Source: Dunaliella salina (Eukaryota; Chlorophyta; Chlorophyceae; Chlamydomonadales; Dunaliellaceae). Taken from it: a stretch of 13,761 bases of DNA. The translations under genes and the position numbers were made by a program. Where the stretch lies: assembly GCA_002284615.2 (NCBI GenBank), contig MU069912.1, positions 37,384-51,144 of the forward strand. The letters are read 5' to 3'. Shown piece after piece: positions 7,740 to 13,761 of the stretch (the stretch's first letter is position 1; every line of letters starts with the position of its first letter). The notes under the pieces are model-generated. The model was not told the origin of the DNA and did no database searches. It worked only from the letters and a program-made list of their open reading frames with translations.

Positions 7740-8831
7740 CTCAACTTGCTAACAAAGGAATCAGCAATTCCTTCTGGAAAATTCAGATATTACCCTTACA
7801 CAGCAAATAAATATAATGAAGCATCGTACAGGTGCACTGTACTATCAGAGTCATGCCTTCAAATTCGACTTTGCCAGTTCTGGAAGATGCCCACTATGTG
7901 ATGATATGGACCACATTGACCTCATACTCCTCAGGTGTACAGACTCATCAATGAGCGGGATGCCTACCAACAGACACAATACAGCCTTAAGGCTTTGTAT
8001 AAAAGCCCTCAGTAAAAGCCTATATGGCTCATCCCTTATTGATATGGATGGCTGCAGTAACAAGAGACTCCTGGATCAGGGCATACAAGTCCCTTCAAAC
8101 ATATCAAGAGCTATTCCAAAACCCAGTCTGGAAACTGGGTTTTCCCTAATGGTACTGGCTCCCCTGCCCGGCACCAAACCGCCCTGATGCTATCTTTGTG
8201 CGCCCTATTCCAGGCAGACAAACTCATCTTGATCCTTCCAAGATCCCTCCTCAAGACAGGGAAAACCACCTGATAGAACTCAAACTCTGTCCCGGCACAA
8301 ACCCCTTCATCATTCTGGAGTGTGCCGTAGTCCGACATTCTCATACCATGACTAGGCTTAAAACCCGCAGCTCAAGAAATCCAAACAGGATTAACAAAGT
8401 GACTTTGCACGCCATCTTTATTGGTGTGGCTGGCACCATTTACAATGATGTACATTCTTACCTCATATGAATCTTGGCCTCACTAAACAAAAAGCCAAAT
8501 TGTTGGCATCCAAACTTAGGGACCATGCCATTCAAAGATTAAGCACTATCATTAACACAAGACACGCACTTTGTTTTCAGGGAGCTCCTTGGGGGGGGGG
8601 CACTGGGCATGCGGCGGCCGAGGACGGGAGAAGGAGAGTCCGGGCGTTCAGAGGCATGACGAGCAACCCTCTAGATCCCCATTAAACCTGTTCTGGCTTT
8701 CTCCTAGGCTAGCTGTGTCTAGTGTAGGTTCTGAGGGCTTTCTGGTGAGGCCTCTAGCTTTCCAGTTAGAGGACCTTCCCTTAATGCGCGCGGCCTTTGG
8801 CTTGCGTAGGCTTTTCTTTTCTTTTCTTTTT
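7740..8831 (+). mobile_element. Retrotransposon family 1, 3' half (copy B)
   Basis: A plus-strand remnant of the C-terminal part of a non-LTR ORF2 with its 3' UTR. NKGISNSFW lies at 7751-7777. After a frameshift the frame from 7816 has HRTGALYYQSHAFKF, a CPLC zinc-knuckle-like motif near 7888 and RHNTALRL. After another shift near 8190 it has HLIELKLCPGTNPF, VTLHAIFIGVAGTIY and NLGLTKQKAKLLASKLRDHA. The frame ends ASNPLDPH at TAA 8683-8685, and a UTR runs to a CTTTT-rich tail at 8811-8831. The first base is uncertain. It lacks RT, endonuclease and RNase H, and has at least two frameshifts plus a TGA at 8467, so it cannot be active. A G10 run lies at 8591-8600. Confidence 0.7.
8118..8143. repeat. 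Perfect 10-bp hairpin in the retrotransposon
   Basis: AAAACCCAGT and ACTGGGTTTT flank a 6-nt loop inside the decayed ORF2. Probably incidental. Confidence 0.7.
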
Positions 8832-9354
8832 GTAGTTTACTGCCTTGCAGTTTGCATAGCCAGGGCTGTGTTTTGCATGTATACAGGATTTTAAGCATGT
8901 CTAAGGTCTGGGAGGTATCTTAAATAGACTCCTTATCAGACTCCTTGTCTTGGAGTAAAAGGTGGGGTTGGGATGGCCTAGGTTCTGCCTCTTCACGAGC
9001 CAGTTAGTGATAATGTGAAAGGGATTTCCACCTGGGCCCGCAGTAGGAAGTCTAGTATCAGTCAGGCTGTTGTCTTTGAGGGAAGCCTGGTACTTAGCTA
9101 CCTTATCCGCGCATTCTGTTCCTGCTATTCCAGCATGGGATTCAACTTTGTAATAAATAGATGCAACCCTGAGAGGCTCGGACAAGGTTTGGAGTTGTCC
9201 ACAACTTGAAGGCCTCCTTCCACATGTTGTATATTCTCCGGGTACAGAGTTTATTTCTTGAGTTGGTGAAGTGAGCACAGGCTGTCCGTGGCAATGTGTG
9301 TGAATTCGTGAATGCAGCAGCAATGGCAGCCAGCTCTACACTCCCCATGGCCAA
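8832..9354 (-). mobile_element. Retrotransposon family 1, RNase H part
   Basis: Minus-strand remnant covering the segment upstream of copy B in the same polyprotein. In order it shows SVELAAIAAAF (near 9330), HIATDSLCSLHQLKK (near 9300-9260) with the expected catalytic Asp of RNase H, and KVESHAGIAGTECADKVAKY (near 9146-9085). Then come TAGPGGNPF, a PDLRHA-like stretch and finally GYANCKAVNY next to 8832. An in-frame stop follows LKK, and at least two frameshifts separate these blocks. It ends at 8832, exactly where the plus-strand tail of copy B stops. The RT region is missing, and the right end is approximate. Confidence 0.68.
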
Positions 9355-9503
9355 GGCCCCCTAAATTCGACCTCTATGTAACTTGAAGCTCATGACTTCC
9401 ACTCTGAAGCTTGAAGCTGGAGGCTGGGATGGGCTGTGAGCTCCAAAGCGTGTTTCCACCTGGAATGTTCAGGACCCAACGCAGGAGTCCTGGACAATCC
9501 CAC
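9355..9503. other. Unresolved stretch
   Basis: On minus this holds a phase-0 open frame (9459-9361, ending TAG) after a CATTCCAG acceptor, with a polar product. It abuts the RNase H fragment and could equally be more of that element. I do not call it a gene. Confidence 0.35.
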
Positions 9504-9573
9504 CTGCAGCAGTGCCACGCCACACAAGGATAGATTCCCATATAATGCAAGAGTCAGGTTACGAGTGTGGTGC
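9504..9573 (-). CDS. Candidate exon, weak
   Basis: 70 nt, entered with two bases carried over and leaving in phase 0. It has a pyrimidine-rich acceptor (TTGCCTGCTCTGCAAAG) and a CTGCAG|GTGGGA donor. The product contains HHTRNLTLALYGNLSLCGVALL, a short hydrophobic stretch. It can follow 9668-9730 by phase and could join a later phase-0 exon such as 5379-5582 or 5933-6043 across the retrotransposon cluster. The surrounding frame is open without splicing, so this is only suggestive. Confidence 0.3.
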
Positions 9574-9667
9574 CTTTGCAGAGCAGGCAAGACTGAGTTC
9601 TCAGTGGAGGGAGAGCACAGGACGTAGTGAGTGGAAAGCACAGTACCATAGTCACAAAGCAACTCAC

Positions 9668-9730
9668 ATGCCTGTGCTGTACTTGCATTTGCTTGAGATT
9701 CTTTCCGAGGGTGGCTCACAGCTTAGGGGT
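9668..9730 (-). CDS. Candidate exon after a poly-C tract
   Basis: 63 nt, phase 2 in and phase 2 out, with a strong CAT|GTGAGT donor. The acceptor, CATACACAG, directly follows sixteen C bases (the G run at 9742-9757 seen from plus), an unusual pyrimidine tract. The product is PLSCEPPSERISSKCKYSTG with three Cys. Phase matches 9943-9977 upstream and 9504-9573 downstream. Small exons fit by chance easily, so confidence is low. Confidence 0.33.
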
Positions 9731-9741
9731 CTGTGTATGCA

Positions 9742-9757
9742 GGGGGGGGGGGGGGGG
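9742..9757 (+). repeat. G16 homopolymer
   Basis: Sixteen uninterrupted G bases. The length may be imprecise in the assembly. On minus it is a poly-C tract beside the candidate acceptor at 9731-9733. Confidence 0.95.
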
Positions 9758-9897
9758 TAGTCGTGTTTGTGCTTGCCTGTGTGCACAGGATTCTTCACAC
9801 TCCAAATGCTCTGAATATGTGTTGCTTTCTCTGGGTAAGCAATCGTGTTTCATCCTGCTTGCAAGGTGCATGTGTATCAAGGCCACGTGCATATATG

Positions 9898-9942
9898 TAG
9901 AGAAAAGCTATATAGAGAAAAGCTATACAGAGAAAAGCTCAC
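9898..9942. repeat. Three-copy 15-bp tandem repeat
   Basis: TAGAGAAAAGCTATA twice and then CAGAGAAAAGCTCAC. The third copy ends in the CTCAC that is the candidate GTGAG donor of the 9943 exon on minus. The donor may thus have arisen within the repeat. Confidence 0.85.
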
Positions 9943-9977
9943 TTGCAATTCAAGTTTTTTGATCCAACGACATATGC
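9943..9977 (-). CDS. Candidate short exon, weak
   Basis: 35 nt, phase 0 in and phase 2 out, with CAA|GTGAGC donor and TTTGCAAG acceptor. Product AYVVGSKNLNC. Its last bases (CTTGAATTGCAA) repeat the end of the 10145-10220 exon, where the same string also sits directly before a donor. That could mean a duplicated exon end or simply a repeated sequence. Confidence 0.28.
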
Positions 9978-10144
9978 CTTGCAAAGTTTCATCAATCACC
10001 AGACCACAACAGACATGATTTGTTATCAATTTTCTAGTTCAAGCTTTGTGAGTTGAGCTTTTTCTTCTTAGGCCAGGCCTGGTGACAGACCTCAGTGTTT
10101 CTGCATAGCTGCCCTTGTAGGCAGATATAGCAATGTAACCTTAC

Positions 10145-10220
10145 CTTGCAATTCAAGTCATGGTAAAGCTCATCTACCAGCAGCGGGACGCTACGCCAGC
10201 AAGAGAGTGGTAAGCCAATA
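10145..10220 (-). CDS. Candidate internal exon
   Basis: 76 nt, entered with two bases carried over and leaving in phase 0. The acceptor is excellent (AAGTTTTTTGTTTTCAG) and the donor strong (TTGCAAG|GTAAGG). Only this phase is open. The product starts IGLPLSCWRSVPLLVDELYH and ends DLNCK, a plausible folded segment with a Trp and two Cys. The other two phases hit stops, which supports the exon if the splice sites are used. Family not recognised. Confidence 0.5.
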
Positions 10221-10223
10221 CTG

Positions 10224-10463
10224 AAAACAAAAAACTTTGAAGAGTTGCCCTCCTTTACGTGTGGTTGGTTGGTCCTGGCAGATACAAAGTCGTTTTTTCC
10301 TCTGCTGCATTGTCACAACTGCCTGATGTCATTGTGCAACATCGATTAAAAGAAACAACAAATTTACATTTCGCTGAATTCCCTTCCTTATTTGCAGCCT
10401 AGCAGTAATGCGTTTTGACTGATGGCTTCTTTCTTGGAACCTTGTAACCTGGGATGAGCTCAC
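10224..10463. other. Probable intron
   Basis: A stretch with no open frame of note, between candidate exons 10145-10220 and 10464-10483. A TGTAA on minus at 10368-10364 could be a poly(A) signal if the gene ended at the TAG at 10486-10484 instead of splicing on. Confidence 0.35.
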
Positions 10464-10483
10464 ACATTGAGGGTTGAGACTTC
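10464..10483 (-). CDS. Candidate 20-nt microexon, weak
   Basis: EVSTLN plus two bases, between an ATCCACTAG acceptor and a TGT|GTGAGC donor. It is the only short piece found that converts the phase-0 output of 10679-10747 to the phase-2 entry required at 10220. That is its main support. Without it, the frame from 10679 would end at the TAG at 10486-10484. Confidence 0.25.
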
Positions 10484-10678
10484 CTAGTGGATTTCAAGAG
10501 CATGCATTCTAATACTGCCTGCATGTTTCATGAGACTTGCGGTGTAAAAACCATGCCCTATTTTCGTTGTTTTTGCATTCTCATCTGCTTTCTCATGTGA
10601 AGCTGTGAGGCTAGCAGTCAGTTGGTTTGGCTGAAGGCCTTCTTCTCCTTGTAACCTCTCATGTGAAATTTTGCGCAC

Positions 10679-10747
10679 CTTTTCCATAGCTTCCTCATGC
10701 GAGTGACTTGAGATGATACAAGAGTTTTTTGATGCCTGAGATTCATC
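10679..10747 (-). CDS. Candidate internal exon, polar product
   Basis: 69 nt, phase 0 both ends. The acceptor is strong (GGTTACCCCCCTCAG). The product starts DESQASKNSCIISSHSHEEA and ends MEK. The proposed donor is AAG|GTGCGC. If it is not used, the frame continues with charged, helix-like sequence (SHERLQGEEG, SHEKADENAK) to the TAG at 10486-10484, which would make this a terminal exon of 87 codons. SHE-type motifs recur three times in the long reading. Disordered or coiled, no family recognised. Confidence 0.5.
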
Positions 10748-10780
10748 CTGAGGGGGGTAACCATTGTTTGGACTTCAAAA

Positions 10781-10817
10781 GGCTATATCTCAAAAACGCA
10801 TGGATGTCCTGGAGCCG
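10781..10817 (+). repeat. Inverted repeat, left arm
   Basis: 37 bp matching the reverse complement of 11058-11094 at 31 of 37 positions. All six differences are transitions. The core ACGCATGGATGTCCT is identical in both. The arms enclose about 240 bp, including a retrotransposon 3' end. Confidence 0.85.
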
Positions 10818-10862
10818 TTTCTTTTCTAATGCAAAGAGGCCAGGCCCCAAATTGTTGGTTCA

Positions 10863-10999
10863 AGAAAAGAAAAACTACGCAGGCAGTGAAAACAATCCCC
10901 GCATCAATTAAGGAAAAGAGGATACCCAGGGCCGAGGCACCGTGTATCCACTTCACCAAGAGAAAGCAGAAACAAGAAATCAGTGGGGATCAGGGGGTT
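10863..10999 (-). mobile_element. Non-LTR 3' end (copy C)
   Basis: About 137 bp very similar to copy A at 6932-7077, also on minus. Shared strings include GCATCAATTAAGGAAAAGAG (CACATC... in copy A) and TGGGGATCAGG. Read on minus it starts at the ORF2 C-terminus, here AACCCCCTGATCCCC and so shifted relative to NPPDPH, and ends in TTTTTCTTTTC. No clear target-site duplication was found. It sits between two 37-bp inverted arms, inside the intron between 11185 and 10747. Confidence 0.68.
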
Positions 11000-11057
11000 A
11001 CTAGCAGTATCCCGTGTCTGACTTTGCTGAGAGTTGAAAAAGGTTTTTTCAAAAGCG

Positions 11058-11094
11058 CGGTCCTAGGACATCCATGCGTTTCTGAGATACGGCC
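11058..11094 (-). repeat. Inverted repeat, right arm
   Basis: Partner of 10781-10817. Weaker inverted similarity may extend inwards (CTTTTTCAA-like sequence against TTTCTTTTCTAA). The pair could be the ends of a foldback or MITE-like element. Confidence 0.85.
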
Positions 11095-11120
11095 AGATCA
11101 AGATCTGGACGAAACTGCCC

Positions 11121-11169
11121 ATTTCAGATCACCCACTGCACCAATGGGTGGTTTTTGGTGATTTGAAAT
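11121..11169. repeat. Imperfect hairpin near a splice donor
   Basis: ATTTCAGATCACCCA at 11121-11135 pairs with TGGGTG (11145-11150) plus ATTTGAAAT (11161-11169), the right arm carrying a 10-nt insertion. It begins about 15 nt inside the intron that follows the exon at 11185-11289 on minus. Confidence 0.6.
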
Positions 11170-11184
11170 CCAATTGCCACTCAC

Positions 11185-11289
11185 CCCTTCGTCTGCTTCT
11201 TTAGCCCAANCATAGTCCTCCTCTTCATGCCCAGTGCCATCGTTGTCTCCACTGCTGAGCAGGTGCTGGCCTATTGGCAAGGGGCAATC
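11185..11289 (-). CDS. Candidate internal exon, acidic
   Basis: 105 nt, phase 0 at both ends. The acceptor is good (ATTTTGGTTTTCGACTTCAG) and the donor near-consensus (GGG|GTGAGT). Its 35 residues start DCPLPIGQHLLSSGDNDGTG, continue HEEEDY, and end WAKEADEG. The composition is acidic and probably disordered. One N (11210) leaves one residue unknown. The PLP...SSG.N.G pattern faintly recalls the cassette exons upstream. It joins 11790-11858 and 10679-10747 without a phase change. Confidence 0.6.
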
Positions 11290-11789
11290 CTGAAGTCGAA
11301 AACCAAAATCAATAAACATGCATTTGGACAAACAGATAAATCCTGACAGAGCGTGCTGTTTGACCAAAGCTTTGATTTTGAGTGCAGAATCTACGCGTGG
11401 GCAGAGGGGACTCATTGCGGCACTTGAGGAACGCACTTGAAGGAAAAAAATCTAAATCTGGAAGGGAGGAAATGAGCGCGACAGAGAGGCAGGAAGCACC
11501 TTGGACAAAGGAAGTTTGTGGCAGTGATGCAAAAGAGTGCAAGTCAATGAGCCCTACCTACTTTGCTTAGTTGGCCTGCTCAAAAATTGAGAACATATAC
11601 CAAGCGCACCTGCTCCATTTGTGTCAGCATTCGTGCTGGTGCTGATGAATTCAAAAATCTCTTAACTGCACCTGTATTTTGCCTCCTTTCCCACGCAAAC
11701 CACAAACATTCTTAGTCCCTCAGATAATATATACCCACTATAGAAAAAAAAAGAACACCCATTGCATCCATTTCAGCCTATTTGCTCAC
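11290..11789 (-). other. Probable intron
   Basis: 500 bp between two phase-0 exons on minus. Both strands have open frames here (plus 11382-11570, minus 11542-11309), and several pyrimidine-rich acceptor-like strings occur on minus. None is followed by an open phase-0 frame with a good donor. Confidence 0.45.
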
Positions 11790-11858
11790 CCCTTGAGCCT
11801 CTTGGACAAGAGGCAGCTCTTGCAGCTGTGTTGCCCATACTGGAGTATTGACACCATC
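11790..11858 (-). CDS. Candidate internal exon
   Basis: 69 nt, phase 0 both ends, with a textbook acceptor (TTTTTTTTCTCTGTTGCTGCATGTAG) and a GGG|GTGAGC donor. The 23 residues start DGVNTPVWATQLQELP and end VQEAQG. The donor context and terminal E-A-x-G resemble the exon at 11185-11289. Not recognised, probably part of a disordered region. Confidence 0.62.
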
Positions 11859-11892
11859 CTACATGCAGCAACAGAGAAAAAAAACTGCTTAC

Positions 11893-11925
11893 ATGGGCCT
11901 CAATCACGTCTGCCTTCTTGTCATG
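11893..11925 (-). CDS. Candidate 33-nt exon
   Basis: HDKKADVIEAH, phase 0 both ends, between an acceptor ending CACACCTGAAAG and a CAT|GTAAGC donor. Only 34 nt separate its donor from the next exon's acceptor at 11859, a very short intron. It may instead be read through or absent. The pyrimidine tract is moderate. Confidence 0.4.
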
Positions 11926-11998
11926 CTTTCAGGTGTGAAAAGCTTCATTGACAAATGCCTTAACAATTCGCCAACAAGGTTCTATGGCATTCACTTAC

Positions 11999-12055
11999 TN
12001 GGGCAGGGTNNCCTGAGGAGCCATCTCCAGCGGCTGTTGGCGGCAGAGGGGCCGG
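11999..12055 (-). CDS. Cassette mini-exon A1
   Basis: 57 nt (19 codons), phase 0. It starts after TTTCGTTCGCAG and ends at GTAAGTG. Reads PAPLPPTAAGDGSSG, then two residues blurred by N bases, then PA. It is the last cassette before the unique exons on minus. The 809-bp-distant A2 differs at only a few positions. Confidence 0.62.
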
Positions 12056-12274
12056 CTGCGAACGAAACCGCAGGAGTGCAAATTGTCTCTGGAGCAATCC
12101 ACAAAGCTCATGACACTTATATTTGCACTGNTTCAACAGCNAGGCAAAATCAATTCTAAAAACATTTTCTTCCTTAGAGAATAAAATCTGCACAAGGCTG
12201 CATCCGGGATCAACTCCAACACNGGTGTAAAATTTCTCCACANTCAGCCTACTATGCTCCCTGCACACACTTNC

Positions 12275-12322
12275 AAGGTCATCATTGCCATTTCTTGCGG
12301 CTGTTGGCGGCCGAGGCGCTGG
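12275..12322 (-). CDS. Cassette mini-exon B1
   Basis: 48 nt (16 codons), phase 0. PAPRPPTAARNGNDDL. The acceptor is the best in the array (CTTGTGTTTGCAG after CCTCCTCCTG). The donor is GNAAGTGTG with an N at the T position. It is nine bases shorter than A and C cassettes, so the reading frame is kept. Confidence 0.6.
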
Positions 12323-12545
12323 CTGCAAACACAAGCAGGAGGAGGAAACTCTGAGAAGCAATCCATAAAGCTTTCCACACTTGCATCAGCATCGCTCCAA
12401 CTGCTTGGCAAAACTTCTCCGGGTCATTCACAGTCCTTTTGATAGCAAGCTGTACAAGGGGCGCCGCACAGTATCCAGGATCAATTCCATCACAGTCTTC
12501 AGATTTCTCCACAATCAGCTTACTACGTTCCCTACACACACCTAC

Positions 12546-12602
12546 CGGGTCATGGTTGCCGGAGGAGCCATTCCCTCCTGGCACTGACACTGGAATGGCA
12601 CC
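12546..12602 (-). CDS. Cassette mini-exon C1
   Basis: 57 nt, phase 0. GAIPVSVPGGNGSSGNHDP between TGCTTCCGCTTGCAG and GTAGGTGTG. The flanking intron frame is also open for a while on both sides, so an unspliced reading of about 129 codons exists here (12671-12282). The conserved acceptor and donor make the short exon more likely. Confidence 0.62.
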
Positions 12603-12807
12603 CTGCAAGCGGAAGCAGGAGGAGCAGATTCTGGGTGAGAATGATTCCTCAAATTCTATGACACCCANCACCGCACCAGTTCAAATTGCTCCAAATCGTG
12701 GTCAGTCCTCAGATAACAAGTTGTACGATGCTGCATCTAGGATCAGTTCCAACACAGTGTCTAGATTTACTCACAATTAGCCACCTGAACTCTCTACGTG
12801 CACCTAC

Positions 12808-12864
12808 CGGGGCAGGGTTGCCTGAGGAGCCATCTCCAGCGGCTGTTGGCGGCGGAGGGGCCGT
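12808..12864 (-). CDS. Cassette mini-exon A2
   Basis: 57 nt, phase 0. TAPPPPTAAGDGSSGNPAP between TTTCGTTCGCAG and GTAGGTG. Compared with A1 it keeps PPTAAGDGSSG and the length. Confidence 0.63.
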
Positions 12865-13081
12865 CTGCGAACGAAACCGCAGGAGTGCAAATTGTCTCTG
12901 GAGCAATCCACAGAGCTCATGAAATTATATTTGCATTGCTTCAACTGCNAGGCAAAATCAAGTCTCAAAATCACTTTCTTCCGTAGAGAATAAACTGTAC
13001 AAGGCTGCATCCAGGATCAACTCCAACAAAGATATCAGATTCCTCCACAATCAGCTTACTCCGCTCTCCGCACAAACTTAC

Positions 13082-13128
13082 AAGGCCATCATTGCCATTT
13101 CTTGCGGCTGTTGGCGGCCGAGCGCTGG
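13082..13128 (-). CDS. Cassette mini-exon B2, frameshifted
   Basis: Equivalent to B1, with intact acceptor (TTTGTTTGCAG) and consensus donor (CTT|GTAAGT), but one G is missing (GAGCGC against GAGGCGC), giving 47 nt. Inclusion would shift the downstream frame. This is either a decayed cassette, one skipped in splicing, or a base error, and many ambiguous bases surround it. Confidence 0.5.
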
Positions 13129-13347
13129 CTGCAAACAAAAGCAGGAGGAGGAGACTCTGAGAAGCATTCCATAAAGCTTTTCACACTTGCATCAGCATCG
13201 CTCCAACTGCTAGGCNAAACTTTCTCCAGGTCATTGACAGTCCATTGAGAACAAGCTGTACAAGGGGTGCTGCACAGCATCCAGGATCAGTTCCATCACA
13301 GTCTTCAGATTTCTCCGAAACTTACNACATTCCCTGCACACACTTAC

Positions 13348-13404
13348 TGGGTCATGGTTGCTGGANGAGCCGATTGCTCCAGGCACAGACATGGGAGTNG
13401 CACC
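13348..13404 (-). CDS. Cassette mini-exon C2
   Basis: 57 nt, phase 0. GATPMSVPGAIGSSSNHDP (two codons contain an N but still read Ala and Ser). The acceptor is TGCTTTTGTTTGCAG and the donor CCA|GTAAGTG. Relative to C1 I count four silent and five replacement changes, so no strong purifying selection is visible. It is the first cassette on minus in the window. Confidence 0.6.
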
Positions 13405-13479
13405 CTGCAAACAAAAGCACCGGGAGCAAAACCCTGTATGAGAATCTTTTCTCATTGTTCATGACATCCACCTCTGCAA

Positions 13480-13761
13480 CATTCAGAAGCTACACAAAAT
13501 CATTCTTCTACAGTTATGTCTGTCCTTTTAGGGAATTAATGAAGTACGTGAGGAGGCATTGAAAATCATTTTCAGCACAATANNCAGCATCATTTTCAGC
13601 ACAATATCCAGCAGCCACCTCAGCNGCATTCAGAAGCTGCACAAAATCATTCCTCTACAGNAATGCCTGTCCTTTGAGGGAATTAATGAAGTACGTGAGG
13701 TGGCATTAAAAATCATTTCAGCATATCACCAACATGTAGGTAACAGCAAACTCAGTTTCCA
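13480..13761. repeat. 147-bp tandem repeat, about two copies
   Basis: CATTCAGAAGCTACACAAAA at 13480 recurs at 13627 (with one change), followed in both by GGGAATTAATGAAGTACGTG. The second copy runs to near the window edge. This repeat is different in sequence from the 270-bp array beside it. No exon was found in it on either strand. Confidence 0.82.
13566..13613. repeat. 24-bp direct repeat inside the 147-bp unit
   Basis: TCATTTTCAGCACAATA at 13566 and again at 13590, with two N bases in the first copy. Only the first 147-bp unit has the doubled form in the sequence shown. Confidence 0.75.

Larger units (their letters stand above)
11999..13404. repeat. Higher-order tandem repeat, 6 x ~270 bp
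   Basis: Six related units whose equivalent points lie at 11999, 12275, 12546, 12808, 13082 and 13348, so spacing is 262-276 bp. Units three apart match best (A1/A2, B1/B2, C1/C2, offsets 802-809 bp), so the array is two copies of a trimer. Shared blocks include GCGGCTGTTGGCGGC, AAGCTGTACAAGG, ATCCAGGATCA and CCACAATCAGCTTACT. On minus each unit holds a candidate mini-exon (separate entries). Most ambiguous bases of the window fall here, as expected where near-identical copies were merged in assembly. The array may have more units than shown. Confidence 0.88.

Noticed and set aside
7740..9354. Twin-priming inversion of a LINE
   Set aside because: Twin priming puts the inverted 5' piece upstream of the 3' piece. 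Here it lies beyond the 3' tail.
9361..9459. Phase-0 open segment on minus ending TAG, after CATTCCAG
   Set aside because: The intron to the previous exon would be only 44 nt, and the segment abuts the RNase H fragment and may be its upstream part.
9998..10079. Alternative last exon on minus with a PKKKK-like basic stretch
   Set aside because: It fits by phase after 10145 with a 65-nt intron, but it ends within 15 codons and has no TGTAA nearby. The longer chain is equally possible, so neither is firm.
11382..11570. Charged 62-codon plus-strand open frame
   Set aside because: It lies between two well-defined minus-strand exons and has no plus-strand partners. It is probably an antisense reading of an intron.
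1..13761. tRNA, rRNA, CRISPR arrays, bacterial operons, virus genes
   Set aside because: None seen. The repeats are not CRISPR-like, the open frames lack ribosome-binding sites or operon layout, and the retrotransposon pieces have no envelope or capsid parts.

Overview
This is eukaryotic nuclear DNA at roughly 45-50% GC: short exons in long introns, microsatellites, homopolymer tracts, retrotransposon debris, and ambiguous bases concentrated in a repeat array. It is most likely a green alga (chlorophyte). The non-LTR retrotransposon pieces look like a family I know from chlorophyte genomes (RNase H domain, CPLC motif, C-terminus ending DPH). The only TGTAA motifs beyond the two convergent stop codons sit where chlorophyte poly(A) signals would. 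A Dunaliella-like alga is a guess from base composition and cannot be proved here. All exon calls are manual reads of splice consensus, phase and open frame, with no transcript or homology support.

Layout. (1) 1-~5200, plus strand: the last two exons of a gene for a protein with a DnaJ-type CxxC zinc motif. The exons are 162-278 and 4869-4891, separated by a 4.6 kb intron that holds a diverged duplication and several low-complexity tracts. (2) ~5290-7132, minus strand: the 3' end of a convergent gene, with a terminal exon at 5379-5582 and candidate exons at 5933-6043, 6244-6294 and 6821-7132. The last of these appears split by a 146-bp retrotransposon 3' end flanked by a 13-bp target-site duplication. 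(3) 7335-9354: a retrotransposon graveyard with the C-terminus of one family on minus, the 3' half of a second family on plus, and the matching upstream part of that family (RNase H onward) on minus. (4) 9504-11925, minus strand: a chain of short candidate exons with compatible phases, some strong and some weak. One intron contains an inverted-repeat structure around another retrotransposon 3' end. (5) 11999-13404: six tandem units of about 270 bp, arranged as two 809-bp trimers. On the minus strand every unit holds a candidate 57-nt (or 48/47-nt) mini-exon between an acceptor and a GTAAGT/GTAGGT-type donor. (6) 13480-13761: a different tandem repeat of 147 bp.

The minus-strand exons of regions 2, 4 and 5 may belong to one gene with a retrotransposon-filled intron or to two genes. 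In region 5 the six cassettes would join in phase 0 and add a Pro/Ala/Gly/Ser-rich linker to the protein. I recognise no domain that would give a function to these minus-strand products.
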